A stretch of 64,000 bases of DNA, taken from contig JADJKB010000003.1 of NCBI GenBank assembly GCA_016706225.1, positions 682,001-746,000 on the forward strand. The letters are read 5' to 3'. Shown one piece after another: positions 39,525 to 48,272 of this stretch; position 1 is the first letter of the stretch; each line of letters opens with the position of its first letter. The notes beneath the pieces are model-generated. The model was not told where the DNA came from, made no database searches, and saw only the letters and a program-made list of their open reading frames with translations. Both the position numbers and the translations under genes were made by a program. Source of the DNA: Myxococcales bacterium. Its GTDB lineage: Bacteria > Myxococcota_A > Polyangia > Polyangiales > Polyangiaceae.

Positions 39525-41621
39525 TTGCCAGCGGAGCGCACCCGAGGCGAGACCCACCAACACCGCACGACGGGCAGCGTGGACGTCGAAGGCGCCGCTC
39601 CGCACGCCCTCTTGCATCAATCCTCTCAGGGCGCGACCGCGGCGAGCCAAATAGAGAGCCTCAGCCTCAGGCGCCGGAAGCTCGAGTCCCTTCTGAATTG
39701 CTTCGGCGTGCGGCGCAGCCGACACCCCACCCACGCGCTCCACTGTCTCGAGCACGGAGGCCACCTCGTCCGGTCGGTACGCGGAGAGAAGCGCGCTCGC
39801 AACGAACGCCAGCCGGGGCGGCAGGGCGAGCACGGCGTCTCCATGGCGCGCGCCGTCCACGAAGGCGAGCTCGCCCACACGGAAGCGGAACAGCGCCACC
39901 AGGCGACTCCACGTCTGTTCGCGCAGCGCGGCGGCGACGCGATCTTCGGTCGCCAGCCCGCGTTCGATCAGAACCTCGCCCAGCATGCGACCCCGGCGCC
40001 AGGCATGTTCGACGGCTTCGTTCACCGCTGGCTGACTCGCACCGTCGTCTGCGACCAGACGCGCACCGAGCAACTCTCGCGGATCCGTCGACGAAGCAAA
40101 CACCGGCTCACCGTCGACGAACCACAAACGCACCTGGGCGGCCCCGCGGCGGGCGCACAGCATGCCCGTGCGTCGGCGCCGCGCAATGTCGAAGAGCAGG
40201 CCCGGGGTGTGCTCGAGCCGCACCGCCCAGCGTTCCTGGGTGTAGAGCGCGATGGGCTCGTGAAAACGATAGGCCGGGCGCGACTGCATGCGGGACAGCT
40301 CGGTCAACGAGGGCACAGCCAGAAACGCTCCGCCGTTGCGCGATGCAGCGCTGTCGATCGAGAGGCGACCGGTGGCCAGCATCTCGAGCACGTCGGCAAG
40401 TCGGAACGGCCCCATCACCGCGCCGCCCGCGCGCTGGATGCGATAGCTCACCTCCGGTTCGCTTCGGGGGCCAGGCGAGGGCACACTCACCGCATGCGCC
40501 AGCTCATCCGGTGGGCGGGCGTCGTTCTCCGGCACGAGCTTGGCGAGCGCGGCCAAGATCGAAGGCGGCGGTCGCTCACTCTCACCCGGCGCCAGCTTCA
40601 CCGTCTCGAAGAACTGATCGTCGCTCAGCGGGCGCCTGCGCGCGATCGGCGCAGGCTTCTGCTGCACATCGCTCGACAGCGCCACCAGCCCGAGATCCAA
40701 CAGCCACTCCGAGAGCACGTGGGCGCCCAAAGAGAGGCCCAGACGGCGGGCGGTCGCGTCGACCGCCGCGGCCATTTCCTCGGCGCTCTGGTAGCGCTGC
40801 TCGGGCCACCGCGAGAGCCCCTTGGCGAGGATCTCCCGCACCTCGATCGGGATGTTTGCTGCGCCAGCGCGCAAGCGGGAGAGGTCACCGCCGTGCAGGC
40901 TCTGCAGCACGTCGATCTCGGTCTCGCCGCCGAAGAGCGAGGTGCAGATGAGCAACTCCGCCAGCACGATGCTGGCCGAGAATAGATCGCTGCGACCATC
41001 GAGCGGCATGCCCAGCGCCTGCTCCGGGGAGACGTAGCCAACCTTGCCTTTCATCTCCCCGGGCACGGTGCGCGAGTCGATGGCGGTCGAGTGCAGGATC
41101 CCGAAATCGCCCAGCTTGACCTGGCCTTGCCGACCCAAGAGCACGTTGCTGGGCGCGACGTCACGATGCACGATGCCGAGCGGACGCCCGTCCTCGTCAG
41201 TCGCCCGATGAACGTATGCCAGCGCGTCGAGCACCTCGCGGATGATGTAGAGCGCGGGAGCGAGCTCGACGGTGCGGCGGCGCGCGGCGATGCGAGCGAT
41301 CAGCTCCGCCGCCGACAGCCCATCCACGTACTCGAGGGCGATGAACGGCAGGCCAGCGTGTTCGCCGAAGTCGAACACCTCGACCAGTCCTGGATGACTG
41401 AGGGACGCTTGAATGCGAGCCTCGTCACAGAACATCGCGACCAACCGCGGGTCGTGCGCGAGCTGCGGCAGGATGCGTTTGATGGCGACGCGTTTCTGAA
41501 ACCCGTGGGGCCCCTGGCGGCGCGCAACGAAGACCTCCGCCATACCCCCGACGCCGAGCAGTCGCTCGAGCAGGTAGTCCCCAACCAATTGGGGGCGGGT
41601 AGAGCCGGATCCCACACGCAT
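39519..41621 (-). CDS. Serine/threonine kinase with GYF-like and DUF4388 (PATAN) domains
   Basis: 700 residues from the ATG at 41621. Residues 14-285 are a Hanks-type kinase: LLGVGGMAEVF glycine loop, AIKRI lysine, HRDVAPSN catalytic loop near 150, DFG near 169 and PEQALG of the activation-segment end. A spacer follows (290-390), then a GYF_2-like domain (MGPFRLADVLEMLATG) around 400 and a DUF4388/PATAN domain with LWFVDGEPVFASS from about 490 to the end, with the typical LGEVLIERG (470-600) helices. The kinase has the Arg of HRD, so it is likely active. No membrane helix is seen, so it acts in the cytoplasm on unknown targets. Confidence 0.93.
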   Translation of the reverse strand: MRVGSGSTRPQLVGDYLLERLLGVGGMAEVFVARRQGPHGFQKRVAIKRILPQLAHDPRLVAMFCDEARIQASLSHPGLVEVFDFGEHAGLPFIALEYVDGLSAAELIARIAARRRTVELAPALYIIREVLDALAYVHRATDEDGRPLGIVHRDVAPSNVLLGRQGQVKLGDFGILHSTAIDSRTVPGEMKGKVGYVSPEQALGMPLDGRSDLFSASIVLAELLICTSLFGGETEIDVLQSLHGGDLSRLRAGAANIPIEVREILAKGLSRWPEQRYQSAEEMAAAVDATARRLGLSLGAHVLSEWLLDLGLVALSSDVQQKPAPIARRRPLSDDQFFETVKLAPGESERPPPSILAALAKLVPENDARPPDELAHAVSVPSPGPRSEPEVSYRIQRAGGAVMGPFRLADVLEMLATGRLSIDSAASRNGGAFLAVPSLTELSRMQSRPAYRFHEPIALYTQERWAVRLEHTPGLLFDIARRRRTGMLCARRGAAQVRLWFVDGEPVFASSTDPRELLGARLVADDGASQPAVNEAVEHAWRRGRMLGEVLIERGLATEDRVAAALREQTWSRLVALFRFRVGELAFVDGARHGDAVLALPPRLAFVASALLSAYRPDEVASVLETVERVGGVSAAPHAEAIQKGLELPAPEAEALYLARRGRALRGLMQEGVRSGAFDVHAARRAVLVGLASGALRWQD

Positions 41622-41649
41622 GAGTGCTAGCTTCAGATTAAGCCATTTA

Positions 41650-41662
41650 CGCCCGAGGGGCG
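41650..41662 (-). terminator. Weak hairpin downstream of the exonuclease-fold gene
   Basis: CGCCC / GGGCG with a 3-base loop; on the minus strand it lies about 107 bases after the end of the exonuclease-fold gene and is followed by an A/T-rich stretch. Weak. Confidence 0.25.
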
Positions 41663-41769
41663 GGTCACTTCTTACGCGGTCCGCTCCAGCGCTCTACCCA
41701 CCGGTCAGCAAACAGGAAGGGGGATGTGGGCGATCCGGCGCAGGGGTGCGAAGTTTCCGCTGCCCGGCG

Positions 41770-42765
41770 CTATTCGGCGTGAAGCCGACAAACGTGCGGT
41801 TTGTGGTCAAAGTAAACGGTCTCGGTGACGGCGGCATGCCCCTCGCTGAGACCGGCCACGAAACAACTGCCGGAGAACGCGTCGCTGATGACGTGGTCGA
41901 TGTCGAACAGCCCCGCGTAGGTCGGCGGCGCCTCGGCTCCGACAGCGGTGACGAAATGGAACGGGTTGCCGTTGCCGGTGTATTCGTTGACCAGGGCGGC
42001 GCTCTCGTCGAAATCCGCCATCCGACCCGGGTCGGTGTTGAAGTCTCCAAAGATCACGTTGCGTGCGCCGTTCGCCGCCGGCGCTCCGTCCCCCGCATCG
42101 ATGAAGACTTGCGAGAACTGCAGCGCACGACAGTCCTGATCTGACTGAGCGAGCCCGGATGAGCCGTGCACGTTCACCACCGTCAGGTTTCCACCCGCTG
42201 CGAGCTGAATCACGGCGCCACCGATGCGCGAGCCCTTGCCACAGCCGTTCACCTCGCTGCCGCGGAGGAAATCGAGACACAGATCTGCGTCGCAGCCGGC
42301 GATGCTGCCGAAGCTCTTCCTCACGGCCAGGCACTTGTCGCTGTGCCCGACGTTACACGCGACCTGAAAACCCTCACCCACGATGGTCTGCGCGACCGTG
42401 GGATCGCCCGGCTGCCAGGTCTCGCACACAAAACCCGGCTTCGCTTCTGCGGGCACCGTGTTGCACTCGCCGGGGTGGAAGATCTCCTGGAAACCGACGA
42501 CGTCCACCGGGTTTTGCTGGAACCACCCTCGCGTGTCCGCGATGACCTTCGCCCAGGCGAGTCCGTCCCCGTAGTACTGATCGGAGATCTTCGCCTGCGC
42601 GGAACCGTACCCGTCGTCCGGGGGCGAGTCATGACCCAGGCCCGTGGTCGTTCCGGTATTGAACGTCGCGACCACGAAGGCCGGACTGTCCGCGGGCTCG
42701 TCGCTCGAACATCCGCCGAGCAAGAAACCGAACACCAGGGTCGGAAGCGCGTAGGTCGCGCGCAT
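41770..42765 (-). CDS. Endonuclease/exonuclease/phosphatase-fold lipoprotein
   Basis: 331 residues from ATG 42765, which shares a base with the glyA stop (TGATG). The lipobox is LLGGCSSDE. The fold is recognised by FNTGTTTG, the Glu in VGFQEIFHP, VVNVHGSSG, the metal-binding FGDFNTDPG and the closing FDIDHVISDA and DHKPHVC, the residues that form the metal and catalytic site of EEP enzymes (DNase I-like). Family members cut DNA or phosphodiester/phosphate bonds of lipids; the substrate is not clear. Extra Cys pairs (CNVGHSDKC, CDADLC) suggest disulfides. It would sit in the outer envelope, cotranscribed with glyA. Confidence 0.85.
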   Translation of the reverse strand: MRATYALPTLVFGFLLGGCSSDEPADSPAFVVATFNTGTTTGLGHDSPPDDGYGSAQAKISDQYYGDGLAWAKVIADTRGWFQQNPVDVVGFQEIFHPGECNTVPAEAKPGFVCETWQPGDPTVAQTIVGEGFQVACNVGHSDKCLAVRKSFGSIAGCDADLCLDFLRGSEVNGCGKGSRIGGAVIQLAAGGNLTVVNVHGSSGLAQSDQDCRALQFSQVFIDAGDGAPAANGARNVIFGDFNTDPGRMADFDESAALVNEYTGNGNPFHFVTAVGAEAPPTYAGLFDIDHVISDAFSGSCFVAGLSEGHAAVTETVYFDHKPHVCRLHAE

Positions 42766-44033
42766 CACACGGCGATGCCGGGCGGCGGGAAGGCCTGGCA
42801 CATCTCCTTCACCTCGCCGGCCACGCGCGCGACGAGCTGTTCGTCCCCCGGGGCGGCAACGACCTGATCCATCCAGGCTGCGAGCTTCAACATCTCATCC
42901 TTGCCCATGCCCCGGGAGGTGATGGCAGGCGTGCCGATGCGCAGGCCCGAGGGATCGAAGGGTTTGCGCGGATCGAACGGGATGGAGTTGTAGTTGCCCA
43001 CGATCCCCGCGCGATCGAGCGCCTGGGCGGCGACCTTGCCGGTGACGTTCTTCGGGGTCAGGTCGACCAAGATGAGATGGTTGTCGGTGCCGCCGGTGAC
43101 CAGGCGGAAGCCACGGCTCGCGAGCGCCTCCGCCAGGACCTTGGCGTTGGCGACGACATTCTGGGCATAGGTCTTGAAGGCCGGCGTCATCGCTTCCTTG
43201 GCTGCAACGGCGATGCCCGCCGTCGTGTGGTTGTGGGGACCGCCCTGCAACCCGGGGAACACCGCGCGATCGATGTCCTTCGCGTGCTCCGCCTTGCACA
43301 GGATCATGCCCCCGCGAGGTCCGCGCAGGGTCTTGTGGGTGGTGGTCGTGACGACGTCGGCGATGCCGATGGGGGACGGGTGCGCACCGCCCGCCACGAG
43401 CCCGGCGATGTGCGCGATGTCAGCGACGAGCTTGGCACCGATCTCGTCGGCGATCGCGCGGAACTCGGCGAACGGCAGCGTGCGCGGGTAGGCCGTGGTG
43501 CCGCACCAGATGATCTTGGGTTTGTGCTCGCGCGCGAGCGCCCGCACCTGATCGAGGTCGATGCGCTGATCACTCTCCCTCACCCCATACGGGATGCTCT
43601 TGAAGTACTTGCCGCTGATGCTGACGCTGTGCCCGTGGGTCAGGTGGCCGCCCGCGGGCAGCCCGAGTCCCATGATGGCGTCGTGGGGCTGACAGAACGC
43701 GAGATAGACGGCGAGGTTGGCGGGGCTGCCGCTGTAAGGCTGCACGTTCACGTGCTCCGCGCCGAACAGCTCCTTGACCCGCGAGACCGCGAGGTTCTCC
43801 ACCTGGTCGACGATCTGCTGCCCCTCGTAGTAGCGCTTACCCGCATACCCTTCCGAGTACTTGTTGGTGAGCACCGAACCCGTCGCCTCGAGCACGGCGC
43901 GTGAGACGTAGTTCTCGCTGGGGATGAGCCGCAGCTTCTCGATCTCACGCTGCTCTTCGGCGTCGATCAGGCGCGCGATTTCGGGGTCGGTCTCGGCGAG
44001 CGGGGGCTGATGGTGGGCACGTGCGGCGTTCAT
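42765..44033 (-). CDS. glyA: Serine hydroxymethyltransferase
   Basis: 422 residues from ATG 44033; the open frame runs to 44537 but the extra part is antisense to the kinase gene. Typical sequences are ENYVSRAVLEATGS, NKYSEGYAGKRYYEG, VNVQPYSGSPANLAVY, and TTTTHKTLRGPRGG, with the PLP lysine near residue 231. The length matches the family. It converts serine and tetrahydrofolate to glycine and 5,10-methylene-tetrahydrofolate in the cytoplasm, supplying one-carbon units. It is followed by the exonuclease-fold gene in overlap. Confidence 0.97.
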   Translation of the reverse strand: MNAARAHHQPPLAETDPEIARLIDAEEQREIEKLRLIPSENYVSRAVLEATGSVLTNKYSEGYAGKRYYEGQQIVDQVENLAVSRVKELFGAEHVNVQPYSGSPANLAVYLAFCQPHDAIMGLGLPAGGHLTHGHSVSISGKYFKSIPYGVRESDQRIDLDQVRALAREHKPKIIWCGTTAYPRTLPFAEFRAIADEIGAKLVADIAHIAGLVAGGAHPSPIGIADVVTTTTHKTLRGPRGGMILCKAEHAKDIDRAVFPGLQGGPHNHTTAGIAVAAKEAMTPAFKTYAQNVVANAKVLAEALASRGFRLVTGGTDNHLILVDLTPKNVTGKVAAQALDRAGIVGNYNSIPFDPRKPFDPSGLRIGTPAITSRGMGKDEMLKLAAWMDQVVAAPGDEQLVARVAGEVKEMCQAFPPPGIAV

Positions 44034-44040
44034 GGTGGGA

Positions 44041-44079
44041 GGGCATATGCCCGTTCGCCTTCTGCGAAAAGCCGGCTTT
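44041..44079 (-). promoter_or_regulatory. Palindromes in the glyA leader
   Basis: Two perfect 12-bp palindromes, GGGCATATGCCC (44041-44052, eight bases upstream of the glyA ATG) and AAAGCCGGCTTT (44068-44079), lie in the leader. The first would place a hairpin or a dimeric protein site close to the ribosome site. No known riboswitch (glycine or THF) can be matched by eye. The rest of the gap to 44268 holds the promoter of the kinase-ATPase gene but no clear element. Confidence 0.4.
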
Positions 44080-44268
44080 GCACCGCGGGTGTTTTCCGGC
44101 CCCCTGGCTAACCCCTGGCAAGCAATAGAGAAATCAGGTACGCTCGGGTTCTTGTCCCCGGTGCTCGACGCGGGGATTTCGGTGAATACACTCGCGCGCT
44201 CGCGGGTTCGTCGGGGGAGCCTCACAGGGCAGCGGGTTCGGACTAATTCGGAGAAGCGAGCGAAAGGG

Positions 44269-47200
44269 ATGTCCAACGGCGGCGACGCGCAGGGCAAGCC
44301 CGCATCAGCGGCGGGCGTAGCCGTGCCCGAGAGCTCGGAGATCTCCGAGACCTCGCGGCCGCCGCCGAGCGACGGCATTCCCCATGCGGCGTCGCACCTG
44401 TCCGGGAATCCGCCGCCTGTGGAGGCCGCGCCGGAGAGTGAGCCATCGAGCGCACCGCCGAGCATCCCCAGCGCCGCCTCGCTGAAAGAGGGCTCCATCC
44501 TCAGTGTGTCGCTGCACGAGATCACCCCGCTCGGCACACCCAGCCCAGTCCTGCCCGGGCATCTCTTGGCGGACCGCTACGAGGTCATCAGTGTGCTCGG
44601 CGAAGGCGGCATGGGCATCGTCTACCGCTGCCGAGACATCACCAGCGACGCCGAGGTCGCGCTCAAGCGTGTCATTCCGCCCGAGAGCAAGCTCGCGGCG
44701 GAGTACATCATGTGGTTCTACAAAGAGGCGCGTGCGCTCGCCGCTCTGGACCACCCGTGCATCGTGCGCGCACGCGACTTCGGGCAGCTCAAGGACGGCA
44801 CGCCATTTCTGACGATGGACCTCGTCACGGGTGTATCGCTGCACGATCTCTCGCAGACCGCCAACCGCTTCGAGCTCATCTGGCACGCGCTCGACCAGAT
44901 CTTGGGTGCGCTCGCTCAGGCACACGCTCGCGGCATCATCCACGGCGACCTCAAACCTTCCAACGTGTTGGTCGAAGAGGTGCCGGGCAACCCGCCGAAG
45001 ATCCACATCCTCGATTTCGGTCTGGCCTGGCTCAAACAAGACCCACACGACGAACGCCTCGACGGCGCCAAACCGATGGAGTTTGCGCCCCACGCTGGCG
45101 CCGGCACGCCGGGCTACATGGCACCGGAGCAAATTCAGCACGAGATGCACCACGTGTGCGGCGCCACGGATCTGTATGCGCTCGGCTGCATCCTGTTCAA
45201 GCTGCTCTCCGGGCGCAGCGTCTTCAGCGGCGACCCGAAGGAGCTGTTGCGCTTGCACGCCTTCGAGAAGGTCCCGGAGCTCCGGCTCGCGATCGAGGCT
45301 CCGGAGGCGGTCACTGCATTCGTGAAGCGACTGTTGGCCAAGCGCCCCTGGGATCGCTGGGAGTTCGCCAGCGAAGCGCGCGCCGCCTGGAGCGCCTGGC
45401 GCCCGGATCCGGACCTGGATGGCAGCGTCTACGCGTTCCCTTCGCTGCCTCACAAAACGGCGAGCCCGCCGGCACCGACGACCCGCATGTCCGGTCCACC
45501 CCGGGGCAAGACCGAAGGGCTCGCGCCCGCCGCTGCACAACGTGCGCCCGGCCTGCTCAGCATTCGACCGAGTCCGCTGGTCGGCCGTGACGACGTGCGG
45601 CGGGTGCTACGCGAGGTGTGCGACGAGGTGATCGAGGGCATCGGTGATCCACACCGACTCGTGATCTTGGTTGGGCCCGCCGGCGTGGGCAAGAGCCGCA
45701 TTGCGGAGTGGCTGTGCGAGGTCGTGCACGAAGAAGGCACCATGATCCCGGTGCGCGCGCGCTATCGGCGGATCCGCAGCCCACTCGACGGCATGCTCGG
45801 CGGCGTCACTCAGTATTTCAACTTCGAGCGCTCCGATCGCAACACCATCGAGAAATCGCTGCTCTTGCGCTGGCGGGTCAACGCCGACGACAAAAACGGC
45901 CGCGCCTGGGTCGCCGGCGCTGCGGAGTGGATTCGTCCCCTCGCCCCGGATCAGCCCGTCGGACCCAGCGGCATTCGTTTCACCCTCGACAGCTTCGAGA
46001 CCCGGCGGCTGGTGATCCGCTACACACTGCGCCGCATCGCGCGCGGGCGTCCGCTCGTGTTCTTCCTGGACGACCTTCACAACTCCGGCCAGACGACCTT
46101 CGAAGGTCTGCTCCGGGTGCATCAAGAAGAGCCGGATCAGCGCATCGTGATGGTGGCGACCGTGCGCTCGGAAGACGTACAGCTCGGGACACCGCAGGCC
46201 GAACAGCTGAGGCAGCTGCGCGAGGCGATGAACGGCATCGTCATCGACGTGAAACCGCTCGAACCGGAGACGACGGCGGCGTTGCTGCGGGCCTCGCTGC
46301 CGCTCGACGACTCGGCGGTGCAGGAGGCCGCGCGTCGCAGCCGCGGTAATCCGCTGTTCGCGCTGCAGCAGCTGCACGCCTGGGCGCTGGCCGGCAACAT
46401 GGAGATCCGCGAGGGGGTGTACCGCGTGCCGGAGGCGGTGCTCACGGTCCGACCGCAGACCACGGCAGAGCTGTGGGACAGCCGCGTGCAAGCCATGCCC
46501 GAGGCGCACCGATTGGCGGCCTATGCCGTGGCCAGTGTCGGCGGTGACATCCGCCGCGGCGTGCTCCACTCGCTCTTATTGCGACTCGGCCTCGCCGCGG
46601 ACGACGCCATCGTCAGCCTGCAGAACGCTGAAATCATCCTGCCGCGCGGGGCAGGTCGTTACAACTGGCCGCACGCCTTGTTGCAGGAGCACCTGCTGTC
46701 GCGACTGATGGAGCGGCCGGATGCCCGCGACATCTTCATGGCCGCGTCGGATGCGCTCAGCAGCCATCCGCTGGCGAACCAGCGGCGCATCATCCGCCAG
46801 CGGGCCGCGAACATGCTCTACGCCTCCGAGCCCGCGCTGGCCGCCAAGCTGATCTTCGACTGGCTCGCCAAGGCCTGGAACACCGCCCGAGAGCCGCTCT
46901 CGACCCTGGCCGATCTCGAGCTCTTGAAGGGGCATCTAGCGGGCCGTGATCTGGCGCTGAAACACCGCTGGACGGCCGAAGCGCAGCGCCACCTGGGTCG
47001 TCCGGAAGAAGCGACGACTCACGCCGAGATCGCACGCGGGGCGTTCGAAGAGCTCGGCGACAAGGAGAACCAGGCCAACTGCCTGCGCCTGCTCGGACAC
47101 CTGGCCAGTGAGAAGGGCGACAGCGTCGAGGGCGCGGAGCTTGCCACGAAGGCGCACGACATCTTCACGGAGCTCGGCAACGTGCTGGGCATGGCCCAGA

Positions 47201-48021
47201 GCGAGGCGGTCATCGGCGAGATCGAATACTTGCTCGGCAACTACGATCGCGGCCGCACGGTGATCCAGGCAGGTGAGCAGCATTTCGCAGAGCTCGGCCA
47301 GCCGCTGGGCCGCGGGCAGTGCCTGCTCTTGCTCTCGTGGATCGATCACTCCGAGGGTGTGACCGAGCGCTCGCGTCGGCTCACGCTCGAGGCGCGCGCC
47401 GAGTTCGAGAAGGCGGGTTACCGCCTGGGCATCGCCCAAGCGAACGCCTCGCTGTCGCACGTCGAGCACCGCTTGATGAACTTCTACAGCGCGGAGCTCG
47501 GGGCGCTCGAGGCCCTGACGGCGTTCGAAGCCCTGCGCACGCCCCGCGGCCATGCGGCGTGTGAGCGCCTCTTGGCCATGATCGGCATCGACACCGACGA
47601 CCTGGACATGGCGGAGATCCACGCCGATCTCTCCTCTGCGGTGTACACCCAGATGCGGGACCCCTGGGGCATCATCGAGACCACGCTCTTGTCTTGCCAG
47701 ATCTCACTCGCGCGGCGCGACCTCGAAGGCGCGCACGCAAAGTTGATGGAGGCCGCTGCGATCGCCGTGCAAGAGGCGGAGCCGCGCCAGCACTACCTGC
47801 TCACGCAAGCCTGGTATTACATCGAGAGCGGCGACGCCGACAAAGCCTACGAGTCCCTCGAGGCCGCGGCCGAGGTCTTCGGCGAGCGCAGCCGCGCGGG
47901 CGATCACACGCCGCACCTGCTCGGCCGCCTCAGCCGGAAGAAATGGCCGGAGCACGCGAAGAACCGGATTGAGGCGTGGCGGGCGTTGTTGAACGACCGG
48001 TCGCGAAGAGTTCAGGATTGA
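44269..48021 (+). CDS. Large kinase-ATPase-TPR signalling protein
   Basis: 1250 residues from ATG 44269; the frame is open to 44032, but that part is antisense to glyA. A Pro/Ser-rich N-terminus (1-95) leads to a Hanks-type kinase (about 105-370): LGEGGMGIVYRC, IIHGDLKPSN near 224 with Gly replacing the Arg of HRD (a non-RD kinase), and DFGLAW near 248. Residues 440-800 are an AAA-type ATPase of the MalT/PknK class, with Walker A GPAGVGKSR near 470 and Walker B LVFFLDDLH. Residues 850-1250 are helical TPR-like repeats. Such proteins integrate signals in the cytoplasm; the input and target are not known. Confidence 0.93.
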   Translation: MSNGGDAQGKPASAAGVAVPESSEISETSRPPPSDGIPHAASHLSGNPPPVEAAPESEPSSAPPSIPSAASLKEGSILSVSLHEITPLGTPSPVLPGHLLADRYEVISVLGEGGMGIVYRCRDITSDAEVALKRVIPPESKLAAEYIMWFYKEARALAALDHPCIVRARDFGQLKDGTPFLTMDLVTGVSLHDLSQTANRFELIWHALDQILGALAQAHARGIIHGDLKPSNVLVEEVPGNPPKIHILDFGLAWLKQDPHDERLDGAKPMEFAPHAGAGTPGYMAPEQIQHEMHHVCGATDLYALGCILFKLLSGRSVFSGDPKELLRLHAFEKVPELRLAIEAPEAVTAFVKRLLAKRPWDRWEFASEARAAWSAWRPDPDLDGSVYAFPSLPHKTASPPAPTTRMSGPPRGKTEGLAPAAAQRAPGLLSIRPSPLVGRDDVRRVLREVCDEVIEGIGDPHRLVILVGPAGVGKSRIAEWLCEVVHEEGTMIPVRARYRRIRSPLDGMLGGVTQYFNFERSDRNTIEKSLLLRWRVNADDKNGRAWVAGAAEWIRPLAPDQPVGPSGIRFTLDSFETRRLVIRYTLRRIARGRPLVFFLDDLHNSGQTTFEGLLRVHQEEPDQRIVMVATVRSEDVQLGTPQAEQLRQLREAMNGIVIDVKPLEPETTAALLRASLPLDDSAVQEAARRSRGNPLFALQQLHAWALAGNMEIREGVYRVPEAVLTVRPQTTAELWDSRVQAMPEAHRLAAYAVASVGGDIRRGVLHSLLLRLGLAADDAIVSLQNAEIILPRGAGRYNWPHALLQEHLLSRLMERPDARDIFMAASDALSSHPLANQRRIIRQRAANMLYASEPALAAKLIFDWLAKAWNTAREPLSTLADLELLKGHLAGRDLALKHRWTAEAQRHLGRPEEATTHAEIARGAFEELGDKENQANCLRLLGHLASEKGDSVEGAELATKAHDIFTELGNVLGMAQSEAVIGEIEYLLGNYDRGRTVIQAGEQHFAELGQPLGRGQCLLLLSWIDHSEGVTERSRRLTLEARAEFEKAGYRLGIAQANASLSHVEHRLMNFYSAELGALEALTAFEALRTPRGHAACERLLAMIGIDTDDLDMAEIHADLSSAVYTQMRDPWGIIETTLLSCQISLARRDLEGAHAKLMEAAAIAVQEAEPRQHYLLTQAWYYIESGDADKAYESLEAAAEVFGERSRAGDHTPHLLGRLSRKKWPEHAKNRIEAWRALLNDRSRRVQD

Positions 48022-48143
48022 GAGTGCGAGCGGCGACCGACGTGCAGAACGTGCCACCGACCATCACCCCGATGGCAGCCGAGCCGGCGCAAGAGGAGTC
48101 ATCAACAGGGTCCGGGAGTCCGGGACAGGTACCGGCGCTTCAG

Positions 48144-48182
48144 CCGCGGGCGAGTGCCGAAGAACGGATTGGTCGCCCGCGG
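48144..48182 (+). terminator. Inverted repeat downstream of the kinase-ATPase gene
   Basis: A perfect 10-bp inverted repeat CCGCGGGCGA / TCGCCCGCGG with a 19-base loop lies 120 bases after the stop. It may be a terminator or a transcript-end hairpin. The remaining gap (48022-48272) shows no coding sign. Confidence 0.4.
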
Positions 48183-48272
48183 GCGGCGTGTCACTCCAAC
48201 CACGCTCACTTCAAAAAGCCGCCAGCCCTGTAAGCCCTCGGCGCGGGCGCTTTCTGCGCGTACTCTTCGCTA

